Of a DNA stretch of 29,692 nucleotides, positions 1 to 7,947 are shown piece by piece. The translations under genes and the position numbers were made by a program. The stretch is from Enterobacteriaceae bacterium (GTDB lineage: Bacteria; Pseudomonadota; Gammaproteobacteria; Enterobacterales; Enterobacteriaceae). The notes beneath the pieces were generated by a model. It saw only the letters and a list, made by a program, of their open reading frames with translations. It ran no database searches and had not been told where the DNA came from. The stretch lies in assembly GCA_902363335.1 (NCBI GenBank), contig CABIZV010000013.1, positions 1 through 29,692 of the forward strand, written 5' to 3'. Position 1 is the first letter of the stretch; every line of letters starts with the position of its first letter.

Positions 1-110
1 TTGTCTGATAAATTGTTAAAGAGCAGTGCAACACGGCTTTCGCTCACTGTTGCGAGGTGGCGTATATTACGCTTTCCTCTTTCAGAGTCAAGCGTTTAAT
101 TTCGCTTTTC
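1..110 (-). promoter_or_regulatory. rRNA operon leader: P2 promoter and boxA antiterminator
   Basis: Read on the minus strand, this is the upstream leader of an rRNA operon whose 16S gene lies beyond the left edge. The P2 promoter has -35 TTGACT (86-91), a 16-base spacer and -10 TAATAT (64-69). Downstream lies the rrn boxA sequence TGCTCTTTAACA (14-25), which recruits the Nus antitermination complex so that Rho does not stop untranslated rRNA. The wording closely matches known enterobacterial rrn leaders. Being divergent from purHD matches the position of rrnE in E. coli. No mature rRNA is inside the window. Confidence 0.88.
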
Positions 111-184
111 TCTGCCGGTGTTCTTCTTGAGAGCCCCGCTGACCCGGCGGCTTGTTTGCCGTTGTTCCGTCTCAGTGGGGTCGC

Positions 185-240
185 ATTATAGGGAGTTTCT
201 TTCACCCCGCAACCCTTAAATGACAGAAAAATGACTGACT
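185..240 (-). promoter_or_regulatory. rRNA operon P1 promoter
   Basis: On the minus strand, -35 TTGCGG (207-212), a 16-base spacer and -10 TATAAT (185-190) are followed by a GC-rich discriminator. This is the arrangement of the strong, ppGpp-sensitive rrn P1 promoters. The T-rich stretch just upstream (about 213-240) is where an UP element would lie. About 120 bases separate P1 from P2, as is usual in rrn operons. The promoter is seen directly; UP-element function and Fis sites are inferred. Confidence 0.82.
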
Positions 241-288
241 GCTGCAATCCCCAGCAGAACCCCGCCTTATACCAATTTACACACAGAG

Positions 289-297
289 TTATCCACA
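289..297 (+). promoter_or_regulatory. Perfect DnaA-box match
   Basis: The nonamer TTATCCACA is an exact match to the high-affinity DnaA box. It lies between the rrn P1 promoter and the purH promoter. One exact match in a window this size is not rare by chance (roughly one in four counting both strands), so function is unproven. Its place between two growth-regulated promoters is the only reason to list it. Confidence 0.35.
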
Positions 298-393
298 TTC
301 TTGCTCATCATTTCCCCTGTTCCTGTCATTCTGTCCCTTATATAGAGGTGCAAAATCCAGGGCTCGGCGGAAACAAAAAAATTCGCGAGCGTT

Positions 394-415
394 GCGCAAA
401 CGTTTTCGTTACAAT
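394..415 (+). promoter_or_regulatory. purHD promoter with PurR operator
   Basis: The 16-base segment at 394-409 (GCGCAAACGTTTTCGT) matches the PurR operator consensus ACGCAAACGTTTGCGT at all but two positions. It abuts a -10-like TACAAT at 410-415, so bound repressor would block RNA polymerase. PurR with hypoxanthine or guanine represses purine synthesis genes, and purHD is a known target. The -35 element is poor. From here to the purH start there is a leader of about 100 bases. Confidence 0.85.
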
Positions 416-516
416 GCTGCGGCAAAACAAGGATGCCCCATAAGGGGCGTTAGCTGAGTTTTTCCGCAAGAATTCACCTAACGCTCTCTGTAATAGTCAA
501 ATCCAGGGGATTTACC

Positions 517-2106
517 ATGCAACAACGTCGTCCAGTCCGCCGCGCTCTGCTCAGTGTTTCTGACAAGGCCGGTATCATCGAGTTCGCCCAAGCACTTTCC
601 GCACGCGGCGTGCAGCTGCTGTCTACAGGCGGCACCGCCCGTCTGTTAGCTGAGAAAGGTCTGCCGGTAACCGAAGTTTCCGATTACACCGGTTTCCCGG
701 AAATGATGGATGGACGCGTCAAAACCCTGCATCCAAAAGTACACGGTGGCATTCTTGGTCGTCGTGGTCAGGACGATGCCATTATGGAACAGCATCATAT
801 CGAACCTATCGATATGGTGGTTGTTAACCTATATCCGTTCGCTGAGACCGTTGCCCGCGACGGCTGCTCACTGGAAGATGCGGTCGAGAATATCGACATT
901 GGTGGCCCAACGATGGTTCGCTCTGCGGCCAAGAACCACAAAGACGTGGCCATCGTGGTCAAGAGCAGCGACTACATCGCGATTATTAGTGAGATGGACG
1001 CGAACAACGGTTCACTCACCCTCAATACTCGCTTCGATCTCGCCATTAAAGCTTTCGAACACACCGCCGCCTACGACAGCATGATTGCCAACTACTTCGG
1101 CAGCATGGTTCCGGCCTATCACGGCGAAAGCAAAGAAGCGGCTGGCCGCTTCCCGCGCACCCTGAACCTGAACTTCATTAAGAAGCAGGATATGCGCTAC
1201 GGCGAAAACAGCCACCAGCAGGCTGCCTTCTATATAGAAGAGAATGTTAAAGAAGCTTCGGTTGCCACTGCGACACAGGTTCAGGGCAAAGCACTCTCTT
1301 ATAACAACATCGCTGATACCGATGCGGCGCTGGAGTGCGTGAAAGAGTTCAACGATCCTGCCTGCGTTATCGTCAAGCACGCGAACCCGTGCGGCGTGGC
1401 TGTCAGCACCTCTATTCTTGACGCCTATGACCGCGCGTATAAAACCGACCCAACATCTGCATTTGGCGGCATCATCGCATTTAACCGCGAGCTGGATGCT
1501 GAAACGGCGCAGGCGATTATCTCCCGCCAGTTTGTCGAAGTGATCATCGCGCCGTCTGCAACAGAGGAAGCACTGAAGATCACCGCCGCCAAACAGAACG
1601 TTCGCGTCCTGACCTGTGGTCAATGGGACAACCGCGTTGCCGGTCTGGACTTCAAGCGTGTGAACGGCGGTCTGTTGGTTCAGGATCGCGACCTGGGTAT
1701 GGTCACTGAAGGCGAACTGCGTGTGGTTTCTAAACGCCAGCCGACCGAACAAGAGCTACGTGATGCGCTATTCTGCTGGAAAGTTGCGAAGTTCGTGAAA
1801 TCCAACGCCATTGTTTACGCTAAAGAGAACATGACTATCGGGATAGGCGCAGGCCAGATGAGCCGCGTTTACTCTGCGAAGATTGCCGGTATCAAAGCCG
1901 CCGATGAAGGTCTGGAAGTGAAAGGTTCCGCCATGGCATCCGATGCCTTCTTCCCGTTCCGCGATGGTATTGATGCCGCTGCCGCCGTCGGCGTGAGCTG
2001 CGTTATCCAGCCTGGCGGTTCTATCCGCGACGAAGAAGTGATTGCTGCAGCCGACGAACACGGTATTGCGATGATCTTCACCGACATGCGCCACTTCCGC
2101 CATTAA
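517..2106 (+). CDS. purH: Bifunctional AICAR formyltransferase / IMP cyclohydrolase
   Basis: PurH catalyses the last two steps of cytosolic IMP synthesis: transfer of a formyl group from 10-formyl-THF to AICAR, then ring closure to IMP. The 529 residues equal the E. coli length. The N-terminal MGS-like cyclohydrolase domain opens with the LLSVSDKAGI stretch. The C-terminal transformylase domain carries the catalytic Lys-His pair (K287-H288 in KHANPCG). The ATG at 517 follows an AGGGGA ribosome site and keeps the conserved first residues MQQRRPVRRA. It is the first gene of the purHD operon, 15 bases before purD, and is controlled by the PurR site upstream. Nothing is truncated. Confidence 0.98.
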   Translation: MQQRRPVRRALLSVSDKAGIIEFAQALSARGVQLLSTGGTARLLAEKGLPVTEVSDYTGFPEMMDGRVKTLHPKVHGGILGRRGQDDAIMEQHHIEPIDMVVVNLYPFAETVARDGCSLEDAVENIDIGGPTMVRSAAKNHKDVAIVVKSSDYIAIISEMDANNGSLTLNTRFDLAIKAFEHTAAYDSMIANYFGSMVPAYHGESKEAAGRFPRTLNLNFIKKQDMRYGENSHQQAAFYIEENVKEASVATATQVQGKALSYNNIADTDAALECVKEFNDPACVIVKHANPCGVAVSTSILDAYDRAYKTDPTSAFGGIIAFNRELDAETAQAIISRQFVEVIIAPSATEEALKITAAKQNVRVLTCGQWDNRVAGLDFKRVNGGLLVQDRDLGMVTEGELRVVSKRQPTEQELRDALFCWKVAKFVKSNAIVYAKENMTIGIGAGQMSRVYSAKIAGIKAADEGLEVKGSAMASDAFFPFRDGIDAAAAVGVSCVIQPGGSIRDEEVIAAADEHGIAMIFTDMRHFRH

Positions 2107-2121
2107 TTCACGGAGCAGACG

Positions 2122-3411
2122 ATGAAAGTATTAGTTATTGGCAACGGCGGGCGCGAGCACGCCCTGGCCTGGAAAGCAGTACAGTCGCCAAACGTCGAGA
2201 CCGTTTTTGTGGCTCCGGGTAATGCGGGCACCGCGCTGGAGCCTGCATTGCAAAATGTGGCTATTGGCGTCACCGATATCCCGGCACTGCTGGCTTTTGC
2301 CCAGCGTGAGAACATTGACCTGACCATCGTTGGCCCGGAAGCGCCGCTGGTGATTGGCGTCGTCGATGCGTTCCGCGCAGCCGGCCTGAAAATCTTTGGC
2401 CCAACCGAAGGTGCTGCACAGCTTGAAGGCTCCAAAGCCTTCACCAAAGATTTCCTTGCTCGTCATAAGATCCCGACGGCGGAGTACCAGAATTTCACCG
2501 AAATCGAACCCGCGCTGGCCTACCTGCGTGAGAAAGGCGCGCCGATCGTTATCAAGGCCGACGGTCTGGCTGCCGGTAAAGGCGTCATCGTGGCGATGAC
2601 GCTTGAAGAAGCCGAAGCCGCCGTACACGATATGCTCGCTGGTAACGCCTTTGGCGATGCGGGTCATCGCATCGTGATTGAAGAGTTCCTCGACGGTGAA
2701 GAAGCGAGCTTTATCGTGATGGTTGACGGCGAGCACGTTCTGCCAATGGCCACCAGCCAGGATCACAAGCGTGTCGGCAATGGCGATACCGGCCCGAACA
2801 CCGGCGGGATGGGCGCATACTCTCCAGCGCCGGTTGTGACGGATGAAGTTCATCAGCGCACCATGGAACGGATCATCTGGCCAACCGTCAAAGGTATGGC
2901 GGCGGAAGGCAACACCTACACCGGTTTCCTGTATGCGGGTCTGATGATCGACAAGCAGGGCAATCCGAAGGTTATCGAGTTCAACTGCCGCTTCGGCGAT
3001 CCAGAAACCCAGCCGATCATGCTGCGCATGAAATCAGATCTGGTGGATCTGTGCCTTGCCGCCTGCGACGGCAAGCTGGACGAGAAAACCTCCGAATGGG
3101 ATGAGCGCGCTGCGCTCGGCGTGGTGATCGCCGCTGGCGGTTATCCGGGCGACTACCGTACCGGAGACGTTATCCACGGTCTGCCGCTGGAAGAAGCTGC
3201 CGACGGCAAAGTGTTCCACGCCGGAACCAAACTTGCCGATGATGAGCGCGTACTGACGAACGGCGGCCGCGTCCTTTGTTCTACTGCGCTGGGCCATACC
3301 GTTGCACAAGCACAGCAACGCGCGTACGCGTTAATGACCGATATCCACTGGGACGGCAGCTTTAGCCGTAACGATATCGGCTGGCGCGCCATCGAGCGCG
3401 AGCAAATCTAA
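2122..3411 (+). CDS. purD: Phosphoribosylamine-glycine ligase (GAR synthetase)
   Basis: PurD joins glycine to 5-phosphoribosylamine using ATP, giving glycinamide ribonucleotide in the second step of purine synthesis. The 429-residue protein has the family's N-terminal phosphate-binding motif GNGGREHAL (residues 7-15). An ATP-grasp domain follows, and the conserved RFGDPETQ lies towards its C-terminal end. The start follows a CGGAG ribosome site. It is co-transcribed with purH, from which it is separated by 15 bases, and is followed by an intrinsic terminator. In E. coli the zraSR two-component genes come next; here the next gene is yjaH on the opposite strand. Confidence 0.97.
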   Translation: MKVLVIGNGGREHALAWKAVQSPNVETVFVAPGNAGTALEPALQNVAIGVTDIPALLAFAQRENIDLTIVGPEAPLVIGVVDAFRAAGLKIFGPTEGAAQLEGSKAFTKDFLARHKIPTAEYQNFTEIEPALAYLREKGAPIVIKADGLAAGKGVIVAMTLEEAEAAVHDMLAGNAFGDAGHRIVIEEFLDGEEASFIVMVDGEHVLPMATSQDHKRVGNGDTGPNTGGMGAYSPAPVVTDEVHQRTMERIIWPTVKGMAAEGNTYTGFLYAGLMIDKQGNPKVIEFNCRFGDPETQPIMLRMKSDLVDLCLAACDGKLDEKTSEWDERAALGVVIAAGGYPGDYRTGDVIHGLPLEEAADGKVFHAGTKLADDERVLTNGGRVLCSTALGHTVAQAQQRAYALMTDIHWDGSFSRNDIGWRAIEREQI

Positions 3412-3440
3412 CGGCTAAGCCTGACAATCATCTCCAGTTA

Positions 3441-3477
3441 ACGGGTGGCTTCATTTTATGTTGCCGCCCGTTTTTTT
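3441..3477 (+). terminator. purHD rho-independent terminator
   Basis: The arms ACGGGTGGC (3441-3449) and GCCGCCCGT (3463-3471) form a 9-pair stem with one G-U pair. A run of seven T (3471-3477) follows. It lies 30 bases after the purD stop, in the right orientation for purHD. Confidence 0.88.
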
Positions 3478-3494
3478 GGCGCTGTCAGTAGACC

Positions 3495-4193
3495 TTAGAA
3501 GGTTTTTTCCGTCGGCTGCCAGGTACAGTAGTCCTGATTCGCCACCAGCAGGAGCTGAGAGCCCTCAGGCGCTTCCAGCCAGGCGATACTCACCTCTGCG
3601 CTTGAACGCTTCTGACGGCTGGCTATGTGCCCCAGTGCGCGGCTATCGAAATCAGGCTTCACCGTTTCCCCTTCACAGGTTGTCACGCTCTGGTCAGCAT
3701 GCCAGCGGCCCTGACGTAACACCACTTTCCCCAGACGCAGCGCGTCACTGGTTTGGCGGATCTGCTCAGCACGATAGCGATACAGCGCAACCTGGTCACT
3801 GGAGAGCTGCTGCTTTTGCCCGTCCACTTCCCGTTGCATAAAACTCAGCTCGCCGTTGCTGTCAAAACGGGCACGGATATGTTCAGGGGGATGAGCGAAA
3901 ATATTGAGTTCGATAAGTTGCAGTTTATCGCCCTGCCAGCGGTACTCGCTGGTTGAGGTGCTGCCGCTGTGCCACGGGCTGAAGGCGGACAACAGGCGCG
4001 TCTCGCCGCCGCTATCTTTACGCCAGATGCGCACGGCACCCTGCGTGTCAGCATAGCCGCTGGCGGTAAAAGGGGGTAATGCGTTGTTATGGCTACAAGC
4101 TGTCAGCAACAGTACGCCTGCCAGCCCCGATAATCGGCGCCAGATAAACGAAAGGGGCGAAGCCGCCCCTTCTTTAAAACTGTTCACTGCCAC
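3495..4193 (-). CDS. yjaH: DUF1481 lipoprotein, YjaH
   Basis: This gene follows hupA on the same strand and resembles E. coli YjaH, a DUF1481 protein of unknown function. The 232 residues begin with a positively charged stretch, a hydrophobic segment (about residues 21-31) and a lipobox ending LLLTAC. C33 is thus the likely lipidated cysteine of an envelope lipoprotein. The start is uncertain: the GTG at 4193 is used here, a second GTG lies two codons on, and neither has a strong ribosome site. Only 6 bases separate it from the hupA stop. The probable hupA terminator hairpin falls inside its first codons, so it is probably translated only from read-through mRNA. Confidence 0.82.
   Translation of the reverse strand: MAVNSFKEGAASPLSFIWRRLSGLAGVLLLTACSHNNALPPFTASGYADTQGAVRIWRKDSGGETRLLSAFSPWHSGSTSTSEYRWQGDKLQLIELNIFAHPPEHIRARFDSNGELSFMQREVDGQKQQLSSDQVALYRYRAEQIRQTSDALRLGKVVLRQGRWHADQSVTTCEGETVKPDFDSRALGHIASRQKRSSAEVSIAWLEAPEGSQLLLVANQDYCTWQPTEKTF
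4149..4174 (-). terminator. Probable hupA terminator hairpin inside the yjaH 5' end
   Basis: On the minus strand, AAGGGGCG and CGCCCCTT (4152-4171) form a perfect 8-pair GC-rich stem with a GCTT loop. A T-rich tail, TTTCGTTT, follows. It ends about 40 bases after the hupA stop and overlaps codons 8-14 of yjaH. The tail is broken by CG, so termination is likely partial. Confidence 0.6.
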
Positions 4194-4199
4194 GCAATC

Positions 4200-4472
4200 T
4201 TACTTAACCGCGTCTTTCAGTGCTTTGCCTGAAACAAATGCCGGCACGTTAGCTGCGGCGATTTTGATTTCATTACCGGTCTGCGGGTTGCGGCCAGTAC
4301 GCTCGGCGCGGTGGTTCACCTTGAAGGTACCGAAACCAACCAGTTGCACAGCATCACCTTCTTTCAGAGACTCAGTAATAGCAGCCAGGGTGGATTCCAG
4401 TGCAGCTTTTGCCTGGGTTTTAGACAGTTCAGCCTTGTCCGCAATTACATCAATCAGTTGAGTCTTGTTCAT
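4200..4472 (-). CDS. hupA: DNA-binding protein HU, alpha subunit
   Basis: HU-alpha is a nucleoid protein that bends DNA without sequence specificity, forming homodimers or heterodimers with HU-beta. The 90 residues match the family length. The HU signature GFGTFKVNHRAERTGRNP (46-63) contains the beta-arm tip, with P63 as the residue that intercalates between base pairs. The ATG follows an AAGGA ribosome site. The 186 bases to yjaG upstream should hold its own promoter, but no convincing -35/-10 pair is visible. yjaH follows directly. Confidence 0.98.
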   Translation of the reverse strand: MNKTQLIDVIADKAELSKTQAKAALESTLAAITESLKEGDAVQLVGFGTFKVNHRAERTGRNPQTGNEIKIAAANVPAFVSGKALKDAVK

Positions 4473-4658
4473 AAGTTATCCTTACAATGTGTTTATCGCT
4501 TGCTAAGCATCGAGTGCGACGGAAATGCCATAAAAGCACCCACCTGCATACACGCACCGATAGCCACTTTTTTTCGCCCTCCAAATGTAGACCAGACGGG
4601 GGGCAGATGTGAAGCCTTCAGGCGTGACAATTCAGGCGGTAAATCACGTTTTATTGTC

Positions 4659-5249
4659 TCATTGCTGAAAATTTATACCAATATTGCTCTCACCGGCTTC
4701 GCGGAGGTCCGCACGCAACCCTTTAATCAGTTCCAGGTCGCGTTCTTCACACTCGGCTAAAAGACGGAAAATCTCCCACTGAATGTCCCATTCTTGCTCA
4801 ACGGCAGGGTTCAATTTCAGCTCTTCATCGGTCATTTCCTGACCTGCCTGGGTCATTTCCAGCATCGCCACGGTGGTAATAGAACACTTACTCACTTCAA
4901 TTGCGTGTTCGAGCGTCTCACCACTTAAACGAGAGTGAATTAACTCACTCAATGCCACGCACGCATCGATTGCCGGATAGACGCCGTACAAATCATAGTC
5001 GTCAGCGACCGGAATCGCCTCTTCAAATTTCTCAAGCTGGCTGTCGAAATTGATTTTGGCATCTTTGACGGTCAGCGATTCCCAAACCAAATCGAGAATA
5101 CGGCGATAAATTTGTCCATCCCCAAATTCCGTCTGCTTACAAAACATGGCGTAGTTCGGGTACATGCGCTCACACAGGCAAGCCATAAAAGTGACGTGCT
5201 GCCAGCTTTCCAGCTTCTCCAGGCGCAGATGAATCGGATTTTGTAACAT
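4659..5249 (-). CDS. yjaG: DUF416 family protein YjaG
   Basis: A 196-residue acidic, helix-rich soluble protein of the DUF416 family, recognised as YjaG from its sequence (start MLQNPIHLRLEKLESWQ) and its place between nfi and hupA. Its biochemical function is unknown to me. It has no signal peptide or membrane segment, so it is presumably cytoplasmic. The ATG follows a GAGAAC ribosome site. It lies 33 bases downstream of nfi and may share transcripts with nudC-hemE-nfi. Confidence 0.9.
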   Translation of the reverse strand: MLQNPIHLRLEKLESWQHVTFMACLCERMYPNYAMFCKQTEFGDGQIYRRILDLVWESLTVKDAKINFDSQLEKFEEAIPVADDYDLYGVYPAIDACVALSELIHSRLSGETLEHAIEVSKCSITTVAMLEMTQAGQEMTDEELKLNPAVEQEWDIQWEIFRLLAECEERDLELIKGLRADLREAGESNIGINFQQ

Positions 5250-5282
5250 GATGAGTTCTCAAATACGGAAATTAACCGCAGT

Positions 5283-5963
5283 TTACCCGATATGGGGCGT
5301 TTTGGCTTTAAGCCGCGTAAAAGCCGGTCGTCCAGATGCCACCGCATCCGCCCAGCGGGTAGGTTCAGGCAGGCGATAACCGTTCATGCAGCGCTGCACC
5401 CATTGCAGTGCGCTATCCATGCTTACGCGGTGGCCGGTAGAAATAAATAACGGATTGCAGCGCACTTTGCTGCGCCAGACCCAGGCCAGTTGCTCACCTT
5501 TGTCCAACAGCGGCGCCAATGCGCCGGGTTCGGCGGCAAGCGGCTCAAACTTACCGCATAGCCGCTTTTTCGCCACGCCAATGGTGGGAACGTCCACCAG
5601 CAGGCCAAAATGGCTGGCGACGCCAAGACGACGCGGGTGGGAAATCCCGTGACCATCGACAAACAACAGATCGGGCTTTTGCGAAAGCTGCTGCCACGCC
5701 GCCATCAGCGCTGGCGTTTCGCGAAAAGAGAGGAAGCCGGGAATGTACGGCATGGCGGTGGCGACGCGCGCCACCTGGTACTCAACCAGCTCCAGCGAAG
5801 GGTAGGATAACAATACCATCGCCGCTCGCGTCACTTCACCGCCCTGCTCAAAGCCGACATCAGCCCCGCCGAACAAAGTCGGCGGATCGTTGTTAAAGCG
5901 ATCCTCGCGGATCACCGATGAAGCCAGTTCAAGCTGCTGCGCGCGTAGTGATGCGAGATCCAT
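5283..5963 (-). CDS. nfi: Endonuclease V (deoxyinosine repair)
   Basis: Endonuclease V nicks DNA one phosphodiester 3' of deoxyinosine and so starts repair of deaminated adenine. The 226-residue protein keeps the metal-binding acids D35 (GGAD), E82 (FRE) and D103 (FVDG). It also keeps the wedge motif PYIPG (72-76) that separates strands at the lesion. It is slightly longer than I recall for E. coli, with a few extra C-terminal residues. The start ATG lies 9 bases after the hemE stop, and its AAGGA ribosome site overlaps the hemE stop codon, which suggests translational coupling. Confidence 0.95.
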   Translation of the reverse strand: MDLASLRAQQLELASSVIREDRFNNDPPTLFGGADVGFEQGGEVTRAAMVLLSYPSLELVEYQVARVATAMPYIPGFLSFRETPALMAAWQQLSQKPDLLFVDGHGISHPRRLGVASHFGLLVDVPTIGVAKKRLCGKFEPLAAEPGALAPLLDKGEQLAWVWRSKVRCNPLFISTGHRVSMDSALQWVQRCMNGYRLPEPTRWADAVASGRPAFTRLKAKTPHIG

Positions 5964-5972
5964 ATTGATTCC

Positions 5973-7037
5973 TTAGCGGTGGTATTGTGCCGACAGGCGG
6001 TGTACCGCCTCCACAAAGACGCCAGCGTGTTCCGGCGGCACATCCTGATGGATGCCGTGGCCGAGGTTAAAAACATGGCCTTCGCCCTGGCCGAAACCGG
6101 CCAGAATCGTCGAGACTTCTTCTTCAATGCGCGGAGCTGGCGCGTACAGCATGGACGGATCCATATTGCCCTGCAACGCGACCTTGTGGCCTACACGACG
6201 ACGCGCGTCGGCGATATCCGTAGTCCAGTCGAGGCCCAGCGCATCGCAGCCGGTTTCCGCCATCGCTTCCAGCCACTGGCCACCACCTTTGGTGAACAGC
6301 GTCACCGGCACGCGACGACCGTCGTTTTCACGTAGCAGGCCATCAACGATCTTGTGCATGTAGTACAGCGAGAACTGCTGATAGTCACGCCCGGTCAGCA
6401 CGCCGCCCCAGGTATCGAAAATCATCACCGACTGCGCGCCCGCTTTAATTTGCGCGTTCAGGTACAACGTGACGCTCTGCGCCAGCTTGTCGAGCAGCAG
6501 ATGCAGCGATTTTGGATCGGCGTACATCATCTTTTTAATCACCGTAAAGGCTTTGCTGCTGCCACCTTCCACCATATAGGTCGCCAGCGTCCACGGGCTG
6601 CCGGAGAAGCCAATCAGCGGCACTTCGCCTTTCAGTTCACGACGAATAGTCCGCACCGCATTCATGACGTAACCCAGCTCGCCTTCCGGGTCAGGAATCG
6701 GCAGCTTTTCTACGTCAGCTTTGCTGGTGATAGGTGAGGTAAACCGCGGGCCTTCCCCGGTTTCGAAATAGAGCCCTAACCCCATCGCATCCGGGATAGT
6801 CAGGATATCGGAGAAGAGGATCGCCGCATCAAGCGGATAGCGGCGCAGCGGCTGCAGCGTCACTTCACAGGCCAGCTCGGCGTTTTTACACAGCGACATA
6901 AAATCGCCCGCCTGAGCGCGGGTGGCTTTATACTCCGGCAAATAGCGGCCAGCCTGGCGCATCATCCATACCGGGGTGACATCAACGGGCTGGCGCAGCA
7001 GCGCACGCAGATAACGATCGTTCTTCAGTTCGGTCAT
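5973..7037 (-). CDS. hemE: Uroporphyrinogen decarboxylase
   Basis: HemE decarboxylates all four acetate side chains of uroporphyrinogen III to give coproporphyrinogen III in haem synthesis. No cofactor is needed. The start was set at the ATG at 7037, which gives the family length of 354 residues and follows an AAGGA site at good spacing. An in-frame ATG 30 bases further up lacks support. Conserved residues are R27 and R31 in MMRQAGRYLPEY and the catalytic aspartate D77 in LFSDILT. The gene is 39 bases downstream of nudC and is followed by nfi, so nudC-hemE-nfi is probably one transcript. Confidence 0.97.
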   Translation of the reverse strand: MTELKNDRYLRALLRQPVDVTPVWMMRQAGRYLPEYKATRAQAGDFMSLCKNAELACEVTLQPLRRYPLDAAILFSDILTIPDAMGLGLYFETGEGPRFTSPITSKADVEKLPIPDPEGELGYVMNAVRTIRRELKGEVPLIGFSGSPWTLATYMVEGGSSKAFTVIKKMMYADPKSLHLLLDKLAQSVTLYLNAQIKAGAQSVMIFDTWGGVLTGRDYQQFSLYYMHKIVDGLLRENDGRRVPVTLFTKGGGQWLEAMAETGCDALGLDWTTDIADARRRVGHKVALQGNMDPSMLYAPAPRIEEEVSTILAGFGQGEGHVFNLGHGIHQDVPPEHAGVFVEAVHRLSAQYHR

Positions 7038-7076
7038 TTTACATTCCTTTAGCGTTGATGCGCTCATTGTAACATG

Positions 7077-7850
7077 TCACTCATATTCGGCCCGACACAT
7101 TGCCACGGTATCTTCTATCAAACGGCGCGCAACGGTACCCGGCGGCGGGAGAAGCGGTAAATCGTCGTAGCGATACCAGTTCGCGTTGAGCAGCTCTTTC
7201 GGGTCAATGACGATATCGCCGCTGTCATACTCGGCCATATAGGCGGTCATCAGCGACTGCGGGAACGGCCACGGCTGTGAGGTCACGTAGCGCAGATTCT
7301 TCACCTTGATACCGCTCTCTTCCATCACCTCGCGCGCCACCGCCTGTTCCAGCGTTTCGCCTACCTCAACAAAGCCCGCGAGCACGGTATGTACGCCGTT
7401 ACGATGGCGAACGTGCTGCGCAAGTAGAATCGAATCATCGCGACGAATGGCGACAATAATGCAGGGCGCGATTTGCGGATAGTAGCGTTCGCGGCAGTGG
7501 CTACAGAGCATCGCCCATTCGGTTTTGCTCGGATGCATGGTGTGGCCGCAGTAACCGCAGAATTTGTGCGAACGGTAGAACTCGGTCAGCTGTACACCAC
7601 GCCCGGCAAGCTGGAACAGACCGACATCCTGGTCGAGAACCTGACGCACCGACCCCATGTCGTGGCGACGTTGTTGCTGTACCAGCCACACCGGCAGATT
7701 GTCCCATTCACCAATGTGCAGCGCGCGCTGCCCCACAAGATCGAAATTAACCGCTTCGCCGCAGGGTATTTCTCCACCAGGCAGCCATAATTTTTGTTCG
7801 TGGCTGACTATCCACCAACCGCGATCCCATTTTTCAATTATACGATCCAT
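7077..7850 (-). CDS. nudC: NADH pyrophosphatase / NAD-cap decapping Nudix hydrolase
   Basis: NudC hydrolyses NAD(H) to NMN(H) and AMP and removes NAD caps from bacterial RNA. The 257-residue protein shows the whole family layout. The zinc-binding cysteines are C98, C101, C116 and C119. The Nudix box runs over residues 159-181, with catalytic glutamates E174, E177 and E178. The NADH-specificity motif SQPWPFPQS is at 191-199. It is the promoter-proximal gene of the minus-strand nudC-hemE-nfi group. It is divergent from rsd, with about 100 bases of shared control region. Confidence 0.97.
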   Translation of the reverse strand: MDRIIEKWDRGWWIVSHEQKLWLPGGEIPCGEAVNFDLVGQRALHIGEWDNLPVWLVQQQRRHDMGSVRQVLDQDVGLFQLAGRGVQLTEFYRSHKFCGYCGHTMHPSKTEWAMLCSHCRERYYPQIAPCIIVAIRRDDSILLAQHVRHRNGVHTVLAGFVEVGETLEQAVAREVMEESGIKVKNLRYVTSQPWPFPQSLMTAYMAEYDSGDIVIDPKELLNANWYRYDDLPLLPPPGTVARRLIEDTVAMCRAEYE

Positions 7851-7866
7851 ATCTCTTGCGCAACCT

Positions 7867-7895
7867 TTGCTTCACAGGCATGTTGTTAACATTAT
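7867..7895 (+). promoter_or_regulatory. Candidate rsd promoter
   Basis: TTGCTT (7867-7872), a 17-base spacer and CATTAT (7890-7895) make a plausible sigma-70 promoter about 50 bases upstream of rsd. It sits in the short gap to the divergent nudC. E. coli rsd is also served by sigma-S, which cannot be told from this sequence. Confidence 0.4.
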
Positions 7896-7907
7896 GATTA
7901 CATAATG
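7890..7907. repeat. Perfect inverted repeat in the nudC-rsd control region
   Basis: CATTATG (7890-7896), four bases ATTA, then CATAATG (7901-7907): 7-base arms with perfect dyad symmetry. It overlaps the candidate rsd -10 element and would be well placed as an operator. No regulator is identified. Confidence 0.5.
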
Positions 7908-7947
7908 ACGTGAGCAGAATTTAATCTTACCGATGCGGGGTCAACTT

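Noticed and set aside
231..443. Small open frame between the rrn promoters and purH
   Set aside because: It runs across the PurR operator and purH promoter and shows no ribosome site or protein similarity.
1012..1752. Open frame of 246 codons antisense to purH
   Set aside because: It is fully within purH, with no recognisable domain and no plausible start context.
7038..7067. 10-codon extension of hemE
   Set aside because: The internal ATG at 7037 has an AAGGA site at good spacing and gives the family start MTELKNDRYL.
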